A stretch of DNA of 64,000 nucleotides from Tribonema minus (GCA_017506865.1 JAFCMP010000035.1:868001-932000), one strand, 5' to 3'; shown: positions 42,240-53,699, counted from the first letter of the stretch. Made by a program: numbers and translations. Notes: generated by a model from the letters alone, not told the origin.

Positions 42240-42735
42240 ATGCCTTGCACGGGTTGCGTGCGCACGGCGCGCATACGCTGTCGCGTATGCCCATGGCGCC
42301 CTGCGCGCAAGCATGAGCATACAGGAACTTCAAATGTGAACTTTTGCTGCACATGGCGCCTTGCTCGCAAGCATGAACATGGAACTTCAACTGTGAGCTT
42401 CCGTTGCAATCATATTGCCTTCTGAGGGTTGAGCGCGCACGGCGCGCACACGTTGTCGCGTATGCCCATGGCGCCCTGCGCAAGCGTGACCATACATGAA
42501 CTTCAAATGTGAAGTTTTACTAGAAGAAAGGCGCTTTGCTCGCGTGTGCGCCGCCTCCCGCGGGTTGCGCGCGCACAATGTACACACATTGTCACGTATG
42601 CCCATGGCAGGCACTTCAAGTGCAAACTTTAACATCATGAATGACACTTTGTGTGCAGTCTGTGGTCTTCTGCAGATTGCGCACGCACGGCGCGCACACT
42701 GCGTTGTTGTATATACATGGCCCATGACAGCTGCT
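42240..42735 (-). repeat. Four copies of the membrane gene first-exon acceptor and start
   Basis: Near 42300, 42475, 42608 and 42722 the first 50-60 nt of exon 42167-41973 recur (GGGCATACGCGACAACGTGT type), then diverge before the helix. The nearest copies are well kept. Confidence 0.85.
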
Positions 42736-45239
42736 GCAGAGCACGGCAGATGACCTGAATGTGAACTCCTACTCGTTTGCACCTCTATCACTGTTTCCAT
42801 TTATGAACCATGAATAAAGCAAAACCTGACCTGTGTGTCACACAGGCACACAAGGTTTTGCATATGTACATTGTGCCTGCAAGAGGCCGTGAGCACTTTC
42901 TTGCATTTTCAGGTGCATCAACAGGTCACGAAGCACGAAAATTACTGCAGTGCACGCATATTATGCTGTTCACGCAGTTCGTGGGCAGCGTGTGCTTTTT
43001 GCTGCCTTCTACGAGGCGTGGCCGCATGCGTGCGCACCTTTCAAAGGCCTTGTATATACTTCAAATGTGAACTTCCATGGCACTCATGCAGGGAGCCACC
43101 TACTTCAGTTGTACCTCATTGAAGCGATCGCGCCACGGGGTGCACAAGCACGAGGCATCTTGTATGTGTACTTCAAGACTGAGGTATTGGTGTTTCGCCA
43201 AACGTGTGGGGCTGCGTGTGTCAAGCCGCTCCTTCTGTGAGGCGTTCGCATACTTGAAGTTGAAGTACACAGAGTGCTTTTCTTTGCTAGCGGATTTGAA
43301 AGGCTGCGTACGACGCATTTTTTTGAGGGCATCCCACGTGCTAAAGCGTGCGGCAAAACGCACTCAGCGCCGCGGTGCGACTTCCCCCCCCCTATTTTTG
43401 CGCCTCAGCTGGCGCACGATTACGCTAGGGTTACGTCAGGTTAGGTTCAGGGCTGGAAGTTGCGGACTGAGCACTGCGATGCAGCGCTCAGCGATTGCGC
43501 GGCGCGAGACTGGCGCGCGTGTCCGCCAAGCGCCTGAACGGCACAACCCCACGTCTGGCACGCACTGACCAGCGTCGTTTTGGCAACAGCAGCGCGCTGC
43601 GGAGAGTGTCAAATGGTTTCAACTTGACTGCTGTAGGTGTGGATTGCCGTTCACGTGCACGCTCGTCATGCGGCACGGCGAATATGAATACTCATATTCT
43701 GTGGATGGCTCAAGGGCTACTGCATGCTCGCTGCTGAGGTTACTAACCCTAACCCTACTGCTGTCACCATGCTGGTCGCAGACGTGCGGCACGAGCAAGG
43801 CGTTTAAGGACATCAGGTGAACTGCTGTGCATATGGCCTACGAGTCCACCTACGGAGCGGTGCTGCGGGCGATCGTTGACAACGGCGCAGCGTGCGCGTT
43901 TAGGTGTACAGTAGTGGCGAGCTTACTAAGCAAGTGCACCCTGCCGGCGTCTACAGACCTCCATTCATCACAAGCATACGCTGAATACAGTAATTCAGCA
44001 GCCTCCCGTATCATAGACGGCGAGAAAGCTCTGTTGAAACTGTGTTGAGCTATGTTCGTGGGCTGAACAATGAGTAGCAAGTGGACCATGTGTGGTGTGT
44101 TGTTGCCCACACCACTAGGTCAGGCATCACTGAATCGCCCACTGAGAACTGCAAAAGCATATAAGCCGGCGAGCTACCTGCAGAGAAAGGTCTGCTCTTA
44201 CGCTGCCCTCAAAACCATTTCAGAGTCGAACATAGTCTCCAGAATGATCATCATTTAAAAAAAAAACTTGGCGATGCCACTATTGAGGTCGGATCTGGTG
44301 GCATATAAAAACCAACTGGTCCGTCATATCCCATCAAAGACGTGTATTGTGCATGGCAGGCGAAACGCGAAGGCGCCAGCAGTGCGAAGGCACGAGCAGG
44401 TGCTACTCTCGGCGGTAAATGTTGCTGGAATTGGCGGCTGAAGTCTGCAAACCGACAGCGATCTGCTGTAGCAAACCAATGTGCATGATGTTTGTATAAA
44501 TTGTACGCGGTGCGAGCATACGATTAACATGCTCACTTACCTATGTAGACCGTAGATTACCCTCAACTGCTGCTGCTCTCTCCTCGATTCCAGCGCGCCG
44601 TGCCGCCGCCGCCCCCGCCCCGTTCGCGCGCACTTGCCAGCAAGCCGATCAGTATTTTAGTAGCTCAGGAGAAGAAGCCCTCTCTGCTTGCTCTCTTCTC
44701 TTCTGTCCAGTGCTTGCCCTTGTTGCAATGTCGATCGAGCAGTTGCAAAAACCCCAGAGTCCACAGTAGTTCGCTCGTACTCCTCTTTGAAGTTTGTACT
44801 GGTGCAGCAGCACCTGAAGGTGATCGAGGGTGGGTGAGATGTCTAGACAACAGAGCGATGGATGAGGAACACACAAGGAATGTCAGCGAACACGACACCC
44901 TCAACACTTGGAGAATCGGAGGGGGGGATCCCCGCACCTCATTGAAATATACAAACATGTCCGTCCACGTTGGTCGCAGACAACGTCTAGAACGCTCATC
45001 ACTTTCAGGGACGCTTCTGCTGGTCAACGGATCCTGGACCCGGATCTAATTGGAGAATGAATACTGCTACCCATCAGGCCAATCGACTTCGTTTGCAAAT
45101 GATGCAACGCCCTACGTTTTCTGCAGCACAGAAACTCTTGTTTACACCACTACACCCACAGAGATTAGAGCTCGAGCAGTTCAATGCTGAACACCTCGCC
45201 TCGTCGGATTGAGTCAAACGTCGAGTAACAACCGCCAGC
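42736..45239. other. Spacer with no convincing gene
   Basis: Several short open frames, including 44600-45049 (+), show no domain, splice pattern or composition I would trust. A short CCCTAA-type tract lies at 43742-43756. Degenerate coding remains may exist near 44700-45050. Confidence 0.4.
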
Positions 45240-45694
45240 TCACAACGGAAAGGTGAGGCCAGTAGATGGGCGGCATGGCAGGGCTGGGGCTCACGTGGGA
45301 AGGGCGGTGAGGCGTGACGTATGCGAGGTGTCAGGCACTCTCGGCGCTACTCCCATCCCCTGAACACACTTCCTTGTCCAACTGCTGCTTATGAGGTTTA
45401 CTGTGGCACCCATCCTCTGTCGAGGCGCGTAACCGGTGCGGTAGTGGCGTAAGCTTGGGGACGGGAGACTTTCCCCAAGCTGTGAGTTCATGCGAGGCGG
45501 CGCGTGGATGCGATACATGGGTCATGCCTGCAAGGACATCGCATTTATGCATCTCAGGGGATCTCTGGTTATCCCCTGTGTTTGCGCGGTGATCTGTGTG
45601 GGGGCTCGTGGAGTTCTGCGTCAGCGACTTCGTGTGCTTGCTCTGCGCTGTATCGGTGGCTTCTGATGGAGGTGAGCGCCCAGTGACCCGACGG

Positions 45695-45950
45695 CAGGTG
45701 GTCATGAAGGAGCACGGCTCTGCCGTGCTTGCTTTGTGCGTCTTGGTATGCGCAACCGGGGTGCTGTTGAGGTGCAGGCACTGGCGTTGCTCCTCACTGC
45801 GCCTCTGGCACTGTGAAGGTGGGTGTAGGTCATCAGGGCGGAGCTGCCATGCTTGCGCTTGTGCGTCTTGGCATGTGCGACGGGGTGCTGTTTGGGGTGC
45901 AGGCATTGGCGTTGCTCCTCACTGCGCCTCTGGCACCGTGAAGGTGGGGT
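45695..45950 (+). repeat. Two 127-bp tandem units before the ribozyme
   Basis: Units about 45695-45822 and 45823-45950 share GTGCGTCTTGG, GGGGTGCTGTT and GGCGTTGCTCCTCACTGCGC. The second begins GTAGGTCATCAGGGCGGAGC, which repeats the ribozyme substrate strand without the catalytic core. Confidence 0.85.
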
Positions 45951-46011
45951 TAGGTCATCAGGGCGGAGCTGACCACGCTGTCCTGATCTGATGAGCCGAA
46001 GGCGAAACCTA
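45951..46011 (+). ncRNA. Type III hammerhead ribozyme
   Basis: All catalytic parts are present in order. Stem III 5' strand TTAGG (45950-45954 region), cleavage triplet GTC (45954-45956), stem I 5' arm ATCAGG (45957-45962), loop, stem I 3' arm CCTGAT (45982-45987), core CTGATGA (45988-45994), stem II GCC-GAA-GGC (45995-46003), core GAAA (46004-46007), stem III 3' strand CCTA (46008-46011). Cleavage is predicted after C45956. Stem I is 6 perfect pairs, extendable by four more with two G-U pairs. Stem III has 5 pairs including A46007-T45955. The short stem III and open ends match type III hammerheads of retrozymes and viroid-like RNAs. Confidence 0.88.
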
Positions 46012-46020
46012 CTCTCTAAC

Positions 46021-46576
46021 GTGGTCACCAAATTAACAGCACACCTGCTTGACGCAGCATTGCGTGGTGTTTGTTTGCGCAGCAGGCATATACGATGAGT
46101 CTAGTGTTCACTGGGGCTGTAAGTGCCCAGTAATTGAGTATGCCCACGGCCCTCATGTGGTTGTGCTGTTCGAGCTGCAACGACATATTTCCGGGGCATC
46201 ATCTGATAATGTGGCGTCGATCAATCTGAGGCAGGACTATAACCTAACTTCATCAGTTGCATGTGATGTGGATCTTCACCAGCCAAGCACAAGTCCCATC
46301 ATGACACCGCATTTGTCGTATACATTTCTGAAAGGCTTGTTCGCTGCATGCTGCCCCTGCACTGCTTACCTTTCACGATCATCCTGTCAACTACCTATCT
46401 GTAGTTCTACCGTGTGGTGTAGTTTTGCTCTTTTCGTCAGTCTGCCCACGTGAAAGCGGTTTCACTGCAACTGAGTCTCATATTCAACAGCAAAGAAGGT
46501 GCCTTTCCCTCGCATCAGGGACAGCAGTGCTCCCGATGCGTGTGTATGTACCAAGGACAGACGTGCTGTGCACTGG
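46021..46576 (+). other. Unassigned stretch with one open frame
   Basis: An open frame of 134 codons (46049-46453) has no motif I recognise and no clear splice context. It may be an exon of an unknown gene or chance. Confidence 0.25.
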
Positions 46577-46581
46577 CAGGG

Positions 46582-46760
46582 CTTTGTGAAATAAACCTGT
46601 CATCTGCTGCACTTCATTCATTACAGAACAGGATTCACTTGCTGTCAGGCCATGTGAAGAGCCACTTTTGACTTTGTAGAATAAACCTGTCACCTGCTGC
46701 ACTTTATTCATTACACAACAGGATTCACTTGCTGTCAGGCCTGGTGAAGAGCCAGTTTTA
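46582..46760 (+). repeat. Two 90-bp tandem units with AATAAA
   Basis: 46582-46671 and 46672-46760 are near-identical, each with an AATAAACCTGTCA and a GGATTCACTTGCTGTCAGGC segment. Confidence 0.9.
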
Positions 46761-47099
46761 GCGGTTTGACTGACTGCCTTATGTGCAGACGAGGAACAAT
46801 ATGTCAGCAAGCAGAGAGCCAGCAGCATTGCGTTGCAGTGGGTTTGTGCGGTTGAGGGGATGTCACTGAAGAAACTGCTGCGTGAAGGGAAAGCAAAGCT
46901 GTGTACGATGCCAGGTTAATGTCACCTACTCTGATGATACGTTCTATGCGGTCGCAGCTATCGCATCAAAGTTCCACATGTGTACTCAAAGGGTTTTTTT
47001 ATGTAGATTGCGTGCTTTTCTGATGGTTCAGTTGGGGACCATGGTTCGATGATGCCATGTAAATGCTGGCAGCGCACATTTCACAGTGCACAGCGTGCA

Positions 47100-47310
47100 G
47101 AGCAGCGCTCACGCTTGCTACATGTGTACATATGCCCCTGGTAAGGGCAGCGCTCAGCCGTGGGGAAGGCAGCGCTCAGTAGCGGTACGGCAGCGCTCAG
47201 CAGTAGAAATCAGTGCTCAACAGCAGTAGGAAGGGCAGCGCTCAGCAGCAGTACGGCAGCGCTCAGCAGCACTGAGGCAGTGCTCAACAACAGTGTACGG
47301 CAGCGTCGGC
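47100..47310 (+). repeat. GCAGCGCTCA minisatellite
   Basis: About ten irregularly spaced copies of GGCAGCGCTCAGCAG or GCAGTGCTCAAC. The reverse complement, TGAGCGCTGCC, is the extended donor context of several exons of the large gene. Confidence 0.8.
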
Positions 47311-47323
47311 ACGGCGGCGCGCC

Positions 47324-49404
47324 GTGACGCCGGAGCTGCGACTGCAGGACGTGCTGCTGTTCACGCTTGACCAGCGGCGCTGCGCGCCAGGCATCGCCGT
47401 TAGCCGCGACGGCCGCACCGCGCGCCTCATCGCCAACAACGGCCGCTGCGCCGTGTTTGGCAGCGTCGGCTTTGCGCAGGGCGTTTACTACTGGGAGGTG
47501 AAGGGGCAGCAGGCGGAGCCGGGGTGCGTGTTCATAGGCGTGTCGGAGGCGTCACCGCGCGGCGGCGGCAGCGAGCGGGCGGCGGCGGCCGTAGCGCGCA
47601 TGGCGCTGGCCCGGCAAGGGCTGTCAACTGCCGCGCGACGAACTGAACGCGCTGCGCCCGCCGTCCTCTTCCCCGTCATCGGCATGCGCAAGCCCGGCGA
47701 CAGCGTCATGCTCATGAACAGGTGGCTCGGCTGGCCCGGCGCGCATGCCGCCCCCGCCGCCGTTGACGACGCCGCGGCGACGGCGGAGCTCCTGCGCACC
47801 TGGGACTTGCCCACGCAAGCAGCGCCACCCGCTGCCACCACGCCACCGTCGGCGCTGCCGCTGCGGCGGTGGCTGCTGCGTGAGGCGTGGCAGGAGAGCG
47901 CGTGATGGCGCGAGGGGCGCTGGCGCCGCGGCATGACGCGCGCGAGACCCACGGCGCGCGTCGACTATGACTGATGCCCCATCACGTGCGCGGCGGCGGC
48001 GCTGCGCCTCCGCCTGCCGCGCGCGAGCTGTTTGCGGGCGACGGCGTGCGCGCGCGCGCTGAAGTCGCCGGAGCCGCTCCTGACTTTCGGCGCACACGCG
48101 CGGCGGCGTGCCAATGAGCTGCGCGGCGGCGGCAGCGGCGAGGCCGCCGGCGAGGCCGCCGGCGACAGCGCCAGCGGCGCCGCGTGGTGCTGGTGCGGGG
48201 GGGGACGCAGACAGCGTGGAGCTCGTGAGCGGCGCCGCCGGAACCCCCGCGTGGGCGTTCAATGTCCCCCTTGGAGCGCTGCTGTGGAGCGCGGGCGCGC
48301 GCCTCGAGGTGGCATACAGCGGCGGCACGGTCGTGCACGACAGCGCGGAGGGTGGAGGCCAGCGCGCAGGTCGGGGAGCTGGCGGCGGGCACCGTGGTGG
48401 ATGCGCTGGAGTCGCGGCGCAGCATGAGCAGCGCGTCGTGCGCTTGCGCGTCACGTGCGCCGGCGTCGAGGGCTGGATCAGCGAGCGCATCAACGGTGAG
48501 GGTGAGGAGCCCATCGTCAGGCGACTCCCGCCGCAGCAGCAGGCCGAAGGCGAGCCGCCACGCCCCACCGCCGCAGCGGACGCGGACGGCAGCGTCGTCG
48601 CCCCCGTGGCCGCCTGGGAGCAGCGCGTGCGCGCGGCGGGCGGCGCGGACGCGAAGCGCTGGCAGCGCTGCGGCAGCGCTGCCGGCGGCGGCGACGACGA
48701 CTACGCCAAGGGGGAGGGACTGATGACGCAGGAGGCGTTCGCGGCGCTGGCGTGCGACACTTGGGCGGCGGCGCAAAGTGGAGCGCCGAGGCGGACATAC
48801 ACGTGGCGGAGGCGCTCAATACGCTCGGCGACGCGCTCGGTGAGGAGCAGGCGAACCTGCCATGGCTTGCGGTCAAGGCAGCGGTGACCGCGACATCTGC
48901 CGGCGCCGCGGCCGCCGGCAAGCGCGCCGGTCTTGACGAGGCGCTGCTGCACGCCACCGTCGGCAATTTGATGGCGTGCATGAGCGTGCTGTTCAATGCG
49001 CGTGCCGCCTGCGCGCTGCCGCTTTTACGCCTCACGCTGCCGGAAGGAGGACTGGTGGCAGCACGGCAGCGGCGAGGGTGTCAACGACTACGGCGGCCAG
49101 CGCCGCGCGGTCTCGATCCGCGCGCGCTCGCACGTGCGCACGTTCTGGGCGTGAGGACCTCGCGCCCGCGGAGCGCGCCGCGCTGCTGCGCCTGCCGCGC
49201 AGCCGCCGCAACTCGTTCCGTATCCAGGGCGGCGCGCGCAATTGCTCCGATGCGTACCTGCCCCACGCGCAGACGTGCGCCTTCTCGCTGAGCCTGCCGG
49301 CGCACACGTCGTGTGGCGCGCTGCGCGAGTAGCTGCGCTTCGCCATCGCCAACAGCCAGAACGTGGACGTGGACGTGTGCCTGCACAACGCCAGGGGTTG
49401 GTGA
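47324..49404 (+). pseudogene. Intronless SPRY-HECT E3 ubiquitin ligase relic
   Basis: A SPRY-like segment opens the region (APGIAVSRDGRTAR, then FAQGVYYWEVKG and CVFIGVSEA, 47390-47550). Later come VVRLRVTCAGVEGWISERI (near 48440) and WSAEADIHVAEALN (near 48780). The last part is a HECT C-lobe: SHVRTFW (near 49120), then LPHAQTCAFSLSLP with the expected catalytic Cys codon at 49276-49278, and LRFAIANSQ. HECT enzymes pass ubiquitin through that Cys. The coding sense moves between frames at least four times (near 47630, 48355, 48420 and 48775, again before 49140). TGA closes the first frame at 47903-47905, and TAG at 49330-49332 stands where HECT proteins usually have Lys. Most of the HECT N-lobe is absent. 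The layout resembles very large SPRY-containing HECT ligases. Lack of introns suggests a processed copy, but sequence errors could mimic some frameshifts. Confidence 0.7.
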
Positions 49405-50919
49405 GGCTGGACAGAGTTCCCTGCTTGGGGGAGGGGGGGGGGAGGTGGAGGGGGGGGGGGGCGGGAGCGCTGAGCACATCAAACCCCCCGGTGCTCATCA
49501 GCAGCAGGAAGGTAGCGCTCAGCCTTGGATATGGTGATGATGATGAATGATGCCACGCTGCAGCCCACAATGAGACCAGTTCACTTCTACCTGCAATCCA
49601 AATTTTCGGGAATTTTCTTTGTGAAAGAGCCCCTGTCAGCGTGCAGGAAACGTTGAAGCTGCACGCTTTGTGTACTCTGGTGTTGTGCTATGAAGCCTCA
49701 TTTTTTCGTGCATCTTGCGCTTGCTCAGTCTGTTGGCTATTTCTGCCTCTTCGTATATGCTCTGACGCTCGCACCTGCGCTTGTGACAAAGACCATGAGC
49801 AACTGTTACAGGCGCTTCACTCATCGCTGCGTGACATGCCATGCTGATGAACTTCGCTTTCTGCTCTGCAGACTGGCGGCGTGCGTGCCCCATGGGGCAC
49901 CTGCTTTGCCACCCCCGCCTACCCGCGCCTGCACGTGCAGCACAGCCTCGTCTTGCACAAGGACACTATCCTAGGGCTCGTGTGAGTGCCCTTCAAGAAG
50001 TTATGTCGAGGCGTATCAAGCAATAGTGCGCAGTCGGATGAAAGTCGTAACCCTAAGCTGTGAGCTCACGCGAGGCGGCGTGTGTGAATGCGATACGTGG
50101 GGCGTGTACACACAATAAAGAAGTGTAAACGGCATGCTTCAGCTGGTTACTAGTAGTTGTGGATTTCGGTCTGACGAGGCCATGCGTATGCTGGCGGCGC
50201 AGCACTCACTCACAGGCCCTGCTACTTGCAAACAAGCTCTGAAGGGTGCAGTGCTCAACAGCAGCAATGCAGCGCTCAGCAACAGGAGGCAGCGCTCAAC
50301 AACTTGAAGCAGGAACTTCTTGAAGGCAGCGCTCACAACGGTGAAAAATTATCAAGCAGAGACTACTAGATCAGTACTGACCGCTGCCAAAATTGCGTAC
50401 CGCAAAGCTGCTTTCTGGCAAGCTGGCTGAGTGCAATCATAGATTCATAAATGGTGGACGTGGCACCTGAACCATCATGCAATTGGTTGAAATAAACAAA
50501 CAACAGCAAAATGACAGTTCATATGATGGCAATGGTATGCAATAATGCATTTTGTGCTGCTTACTGGCTGCCACCCAAATTCAACCATGAAGAGTTGGCA
50601 AATTTGCAAACTGCCCTGACATTGACATGACAATGACAGAAGTGTGGAGTCAGGACTTGATGCAGCATGCAAAATGTACTGTGGCCTCGTATTTTGAGCC
50701 AGCAACGCTCAGCTATGAAGCTGCCCACTAGCGTGTGGGTGGCAGTGTCGTTGTACATACATGGGGGCTATTATCCATCGGCATGCGCATCAGATGTGCT
50801 CAGCTGACGCTGTCGCATTGACCCTACGCCGTCTTCACCTTGGAATGGTGCACCTGATGAGGCAAGGCAAAGTGATCAAGAGCAGAGCTGAACAAAGTCA
50901 TGAGCATCATGGTGCGTAG
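49405..50919. other. Spacer: G tract and duplicated flank
   Basis: A G-rich tract lies at 49428-49462. From about 50030 to 50340 the sequence matches 53950-54270, and 50640-50960 matches 55150-55490, showing that the BTB C/D duplication includes 3' flanks. No gene seen. Confidence 0.6.
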
Positions 50920-52544
50920 TCATGCACGGCCGTGATTCCCTGGTGTCTTGGGTGCAGCAGGTCCACTTGTTTGCTTTGTAGCGAGTCTCAAAGCAACCTG
51001 TGTGCCGTGACACCGAACAGACCGCTCGCGGGCCTGCATTGCAGCTTTGCCAATAACCTGTTTGTCACAGTTCCTGCACTTGTATGGGGTGATGCTGTCA
51101 ATTGTAGCTGCGTGCATGGCAACAGTCTGGGTCGCCTGCGCAAATGCAGGGCTGAATACTTTGTGCACAACCGCAGCAGGCACCCGTTCTGCAACTGCCT
51201 GAATGTCAGGGCCGTCACTGCCCGAAAGCCACTTGTTGAGCAAGCTGTACGGCAGTGACGCTGCAAACTGAGGCAGAAGCGTGTGCTCCTTGAAGGTGTC
51301 GATGAGCACGCTCCAGCTTTCCTCATGCTTGTTATGCTCCTGGAAAGGACAAGAGCAAAAGACAAGGGCTGTCGTCATCATGAATCTTTCAAGACGTGAA
51401 CATGCCTCCTCTAGGATCCCTACACTGTGTGATGGCCCGATGATTTTACAATACGCAGATACTATGCCCTTCGTGTGGTTCCTACAAACATGACAGTCCA
51501 AAAGTTACGAGGTGAGTGTGTAGCACACATTTTTGTAGGCGGGGTGACGCAACTACCATCATGCAAAGCAGTCAATGCCAGTACAAGCATTGTACCAATG
51601 CTCTGTTCCCCCTACAGCCGCAAACAAATGCCAAGCCTAGCGCATGTGAGTGCATCCGTTTTGCAATGGCTACAGCTTACCCTGAGTGCGGCCATGAGGC
51701 CAACTTGGTCTTCGGCCAACGAAAGCCCTCGCAGCACATTGTCGAGCAGCATTGGCGTCACGGCACTCGTCGCACTGCTGGTGGTGAACACATCTGCCCA
51801 GTGCTTCGTCACGTGCTCCACGCATGCGTTGTAGAGGTCCAGTGCTCCCAGGTAGTGCGCATTCGCTGCGACCTGCAGGACGTAAGACACATAAGACTAC
51901 ATGAGTTGTGAAATGATGGACACAAAGGAAATCTGCGAGTTTGATATCGAAGCCTCAACACTGCACCAGATCGATCGCTATGCCACAAGAGCCATACTTG
52001 AAGTAATTCGGCACCGTGCTTGAAGTATTGCCATGACACCTGACAGTGAGCCATATCATCAAAAATCAAACAGCATATTGTGTAGGCTGCAGTGTCTGAC
52101 CTGAATGACAGCGTCGTCGTAGAGAGTGTGCTTATACACCTGCCCAGTGTACAGATGCTCGAGCACAAGCTTCAGTGTGGCGGGTGGGTCTAGGTACGGG
52201 AGCCCGTCCAGCGCCACCAGCGCCTGCTTGCTCTCCTTGAAAGGCCCATTGAACAGCTTGTCGAAAAACTCTGAAGCGCTTGCAAGGCGGTCAGTGTGCC
52301 CTCAGTGCTGGTGGTCCCCTGCCTGCAGCACGCAGTTGCAAATTGAAACCTCGCCGAAGTGCAGCAGAGCTTCCTCCGCCGTCCAATTTGTGGTGTCGAT
52401 GGCTGCCATTTTGGAGTCGAGAGCGATGGCGGTGGTACCAGCAATCACAATCTGAATGCCGTCGCGACCTGCTTGTTCCAAGACTGTCTGCACAGCGTGA
52501 GCGGCCTCCTCACGCCTCCGTGTCTCAAAAGCCACCTGTGTCAT
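50920..52544 (-). pseudogene. BTB/POZ protein copy C, nonsense codon in exon 1
   Basis: Exons 52544-52101, 51872-51681 (192 nt) and 51339-50920 align one to one with copy D. Exon 1 has CNCVLQAGDHQH and then TGA at 52304-52302 where copies B and D have TGG (Trp). After it the frame is open (RLASASEFFDKLFNGPF and VLEHLYTGQVY). Exon 3 holds KEHTLLPQFAASLPYSLLNK, WLSGSDGPDIQ and the zinc-binding CRNC with a later RCHG. All splice sites look sound, so this is either a young pseudogene or a gene read from a downstream start without the N-terminal part of BTB. Confidence 0.8.
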
Positions 52545-53232
52545 CACGGACACTTGGACCCACACGAGCTGTGAGAGAGTGGTGTGTACCGGCGAGCACG
52601 CGAATGCCATCAGGTCCTGACCTGTCACTTTCGGTGTATCTTCAGGACCGGGGCCAGTGACCCATCATAAGCCCCAAGGCCCAGGCCCCAACACACACAC
52701 ACCCGGTCATGATAATGACCCTCTGCCGTTCGTTAATCCACTTGAACTTGAAGTGTCTAGTTTTTTGCAAGAAAAACAATAGTAAGACAGCACCTGTTCC
52801 TGCAGGCGCTGCAGCAGGCGAGCCGGCGGAGAGTGCACCACCGCCGCCTGCCGCCGCTGCTGCTTGTGCTGTAGCTGTTTCGGAGTCTTGATCCCGGATC
52901 TTTCGATGTTCGCATTGCTCAGCCAACACATTGCGTTACTTGCTAATGCCAGTTCACAGTTCTGGGTAAGTGTATCCCCATCCTGCTTCCTGCGAGTCGC
53001 TGTACATTGGCAATGCCCTCACCATTGGAGCACCAACTTGATTACCCATGGGTCTGAGCCTGCCCCACACCCCTACATTCATAGCAGGATTCCTCTAGGC
53101 AACAGGTGATTACTGACCTGGAAAGAAGTATCAGTTGCTCCAGAGCGCCTTCACTTGCGCTGCACTTCAGGTTGCTGGTCAGCTGTCTGGCTTTGCTTGC
53201 CCCTGATCGCTTAAGCAATTCCCAGCTCAGCA

Positions 53233-53404
53233 GCACCCATGACATTCATTTGCCAAGCAAGACGGGATCGCACTCAGTAGGCTACCGGCACTTTGAGCAA
53301 GCAGCAATGCTTCCGCTGAGCTGCACCCATGACATTCATTTGCCAAGCAAGACGGGATCGCACTCAGTAGGCTACCGGCACTTTGAGCAAGCAGCAATGC
53401 TTCC
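53233..53404 (+). repeat. 90-bp tandem duplication, 82 bp identical
   Basis: 53233-53314 and 53323-53404 are identical and begin GCACCCATGACATTCATTTG. This points to a recent duplication. Confidence 0.95.
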
Positions 53405-53699
53405 ATGTCCACATCCATGTTGTATGCAGAGAGCGTCTATAGTATTCAGCACTTTGGGACGACACGCTCCTACTTGTCAGCAGAAGCTGACTCATTTTGG
53501 AGATTGAGCGCTGCCGCGGCGGCCATATGGAATATTAAGTCGGCTGCAGCATGATTAACGTTCATTAACGTTGAGGACACGAACACCGTGCCTGTGCTCT
53601 TGCAGCGCAGCATCCAACAAAAGTTCAATATTGAAGAACCCACCTCTGTCACCTTTGAACAAAGCAAAACTGACAGTTCACAGATGGCCTGAGCACGGC

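Larger units (their letters stand above)
45250..46020 (+). mobile_element. Retrozyme-like repeat element carrying a hammerhead ribozyme
   Basis: The first 280 bp (about 45250-45530) resemble 53700-54010. Shared words are GGGCGGCATGG, GTGTCAGGCACTC, CTACTCCCATC and GTGAGTTCATGC/GATGCGATAC-type ends. From about 45695 a unit of about 127 bp is repeated, and the last repeat runs into a complete type III hammerhead (45951-46011). No protein frame is evident. Plant retrozymes and small Penelope-linked elements are known non-coding elements with type III or related hammerheads; assignment to either is inference. I did not establish target-site duplications, primer-binding site or true ends. Confidence 0.6.

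Noticed and set aside
44600-45049. 149-codon open frame (+)
   Set aside because: No recognisable domain. Another frame in the same stretch looks equally coding-like but has stops, so I could not assign it.
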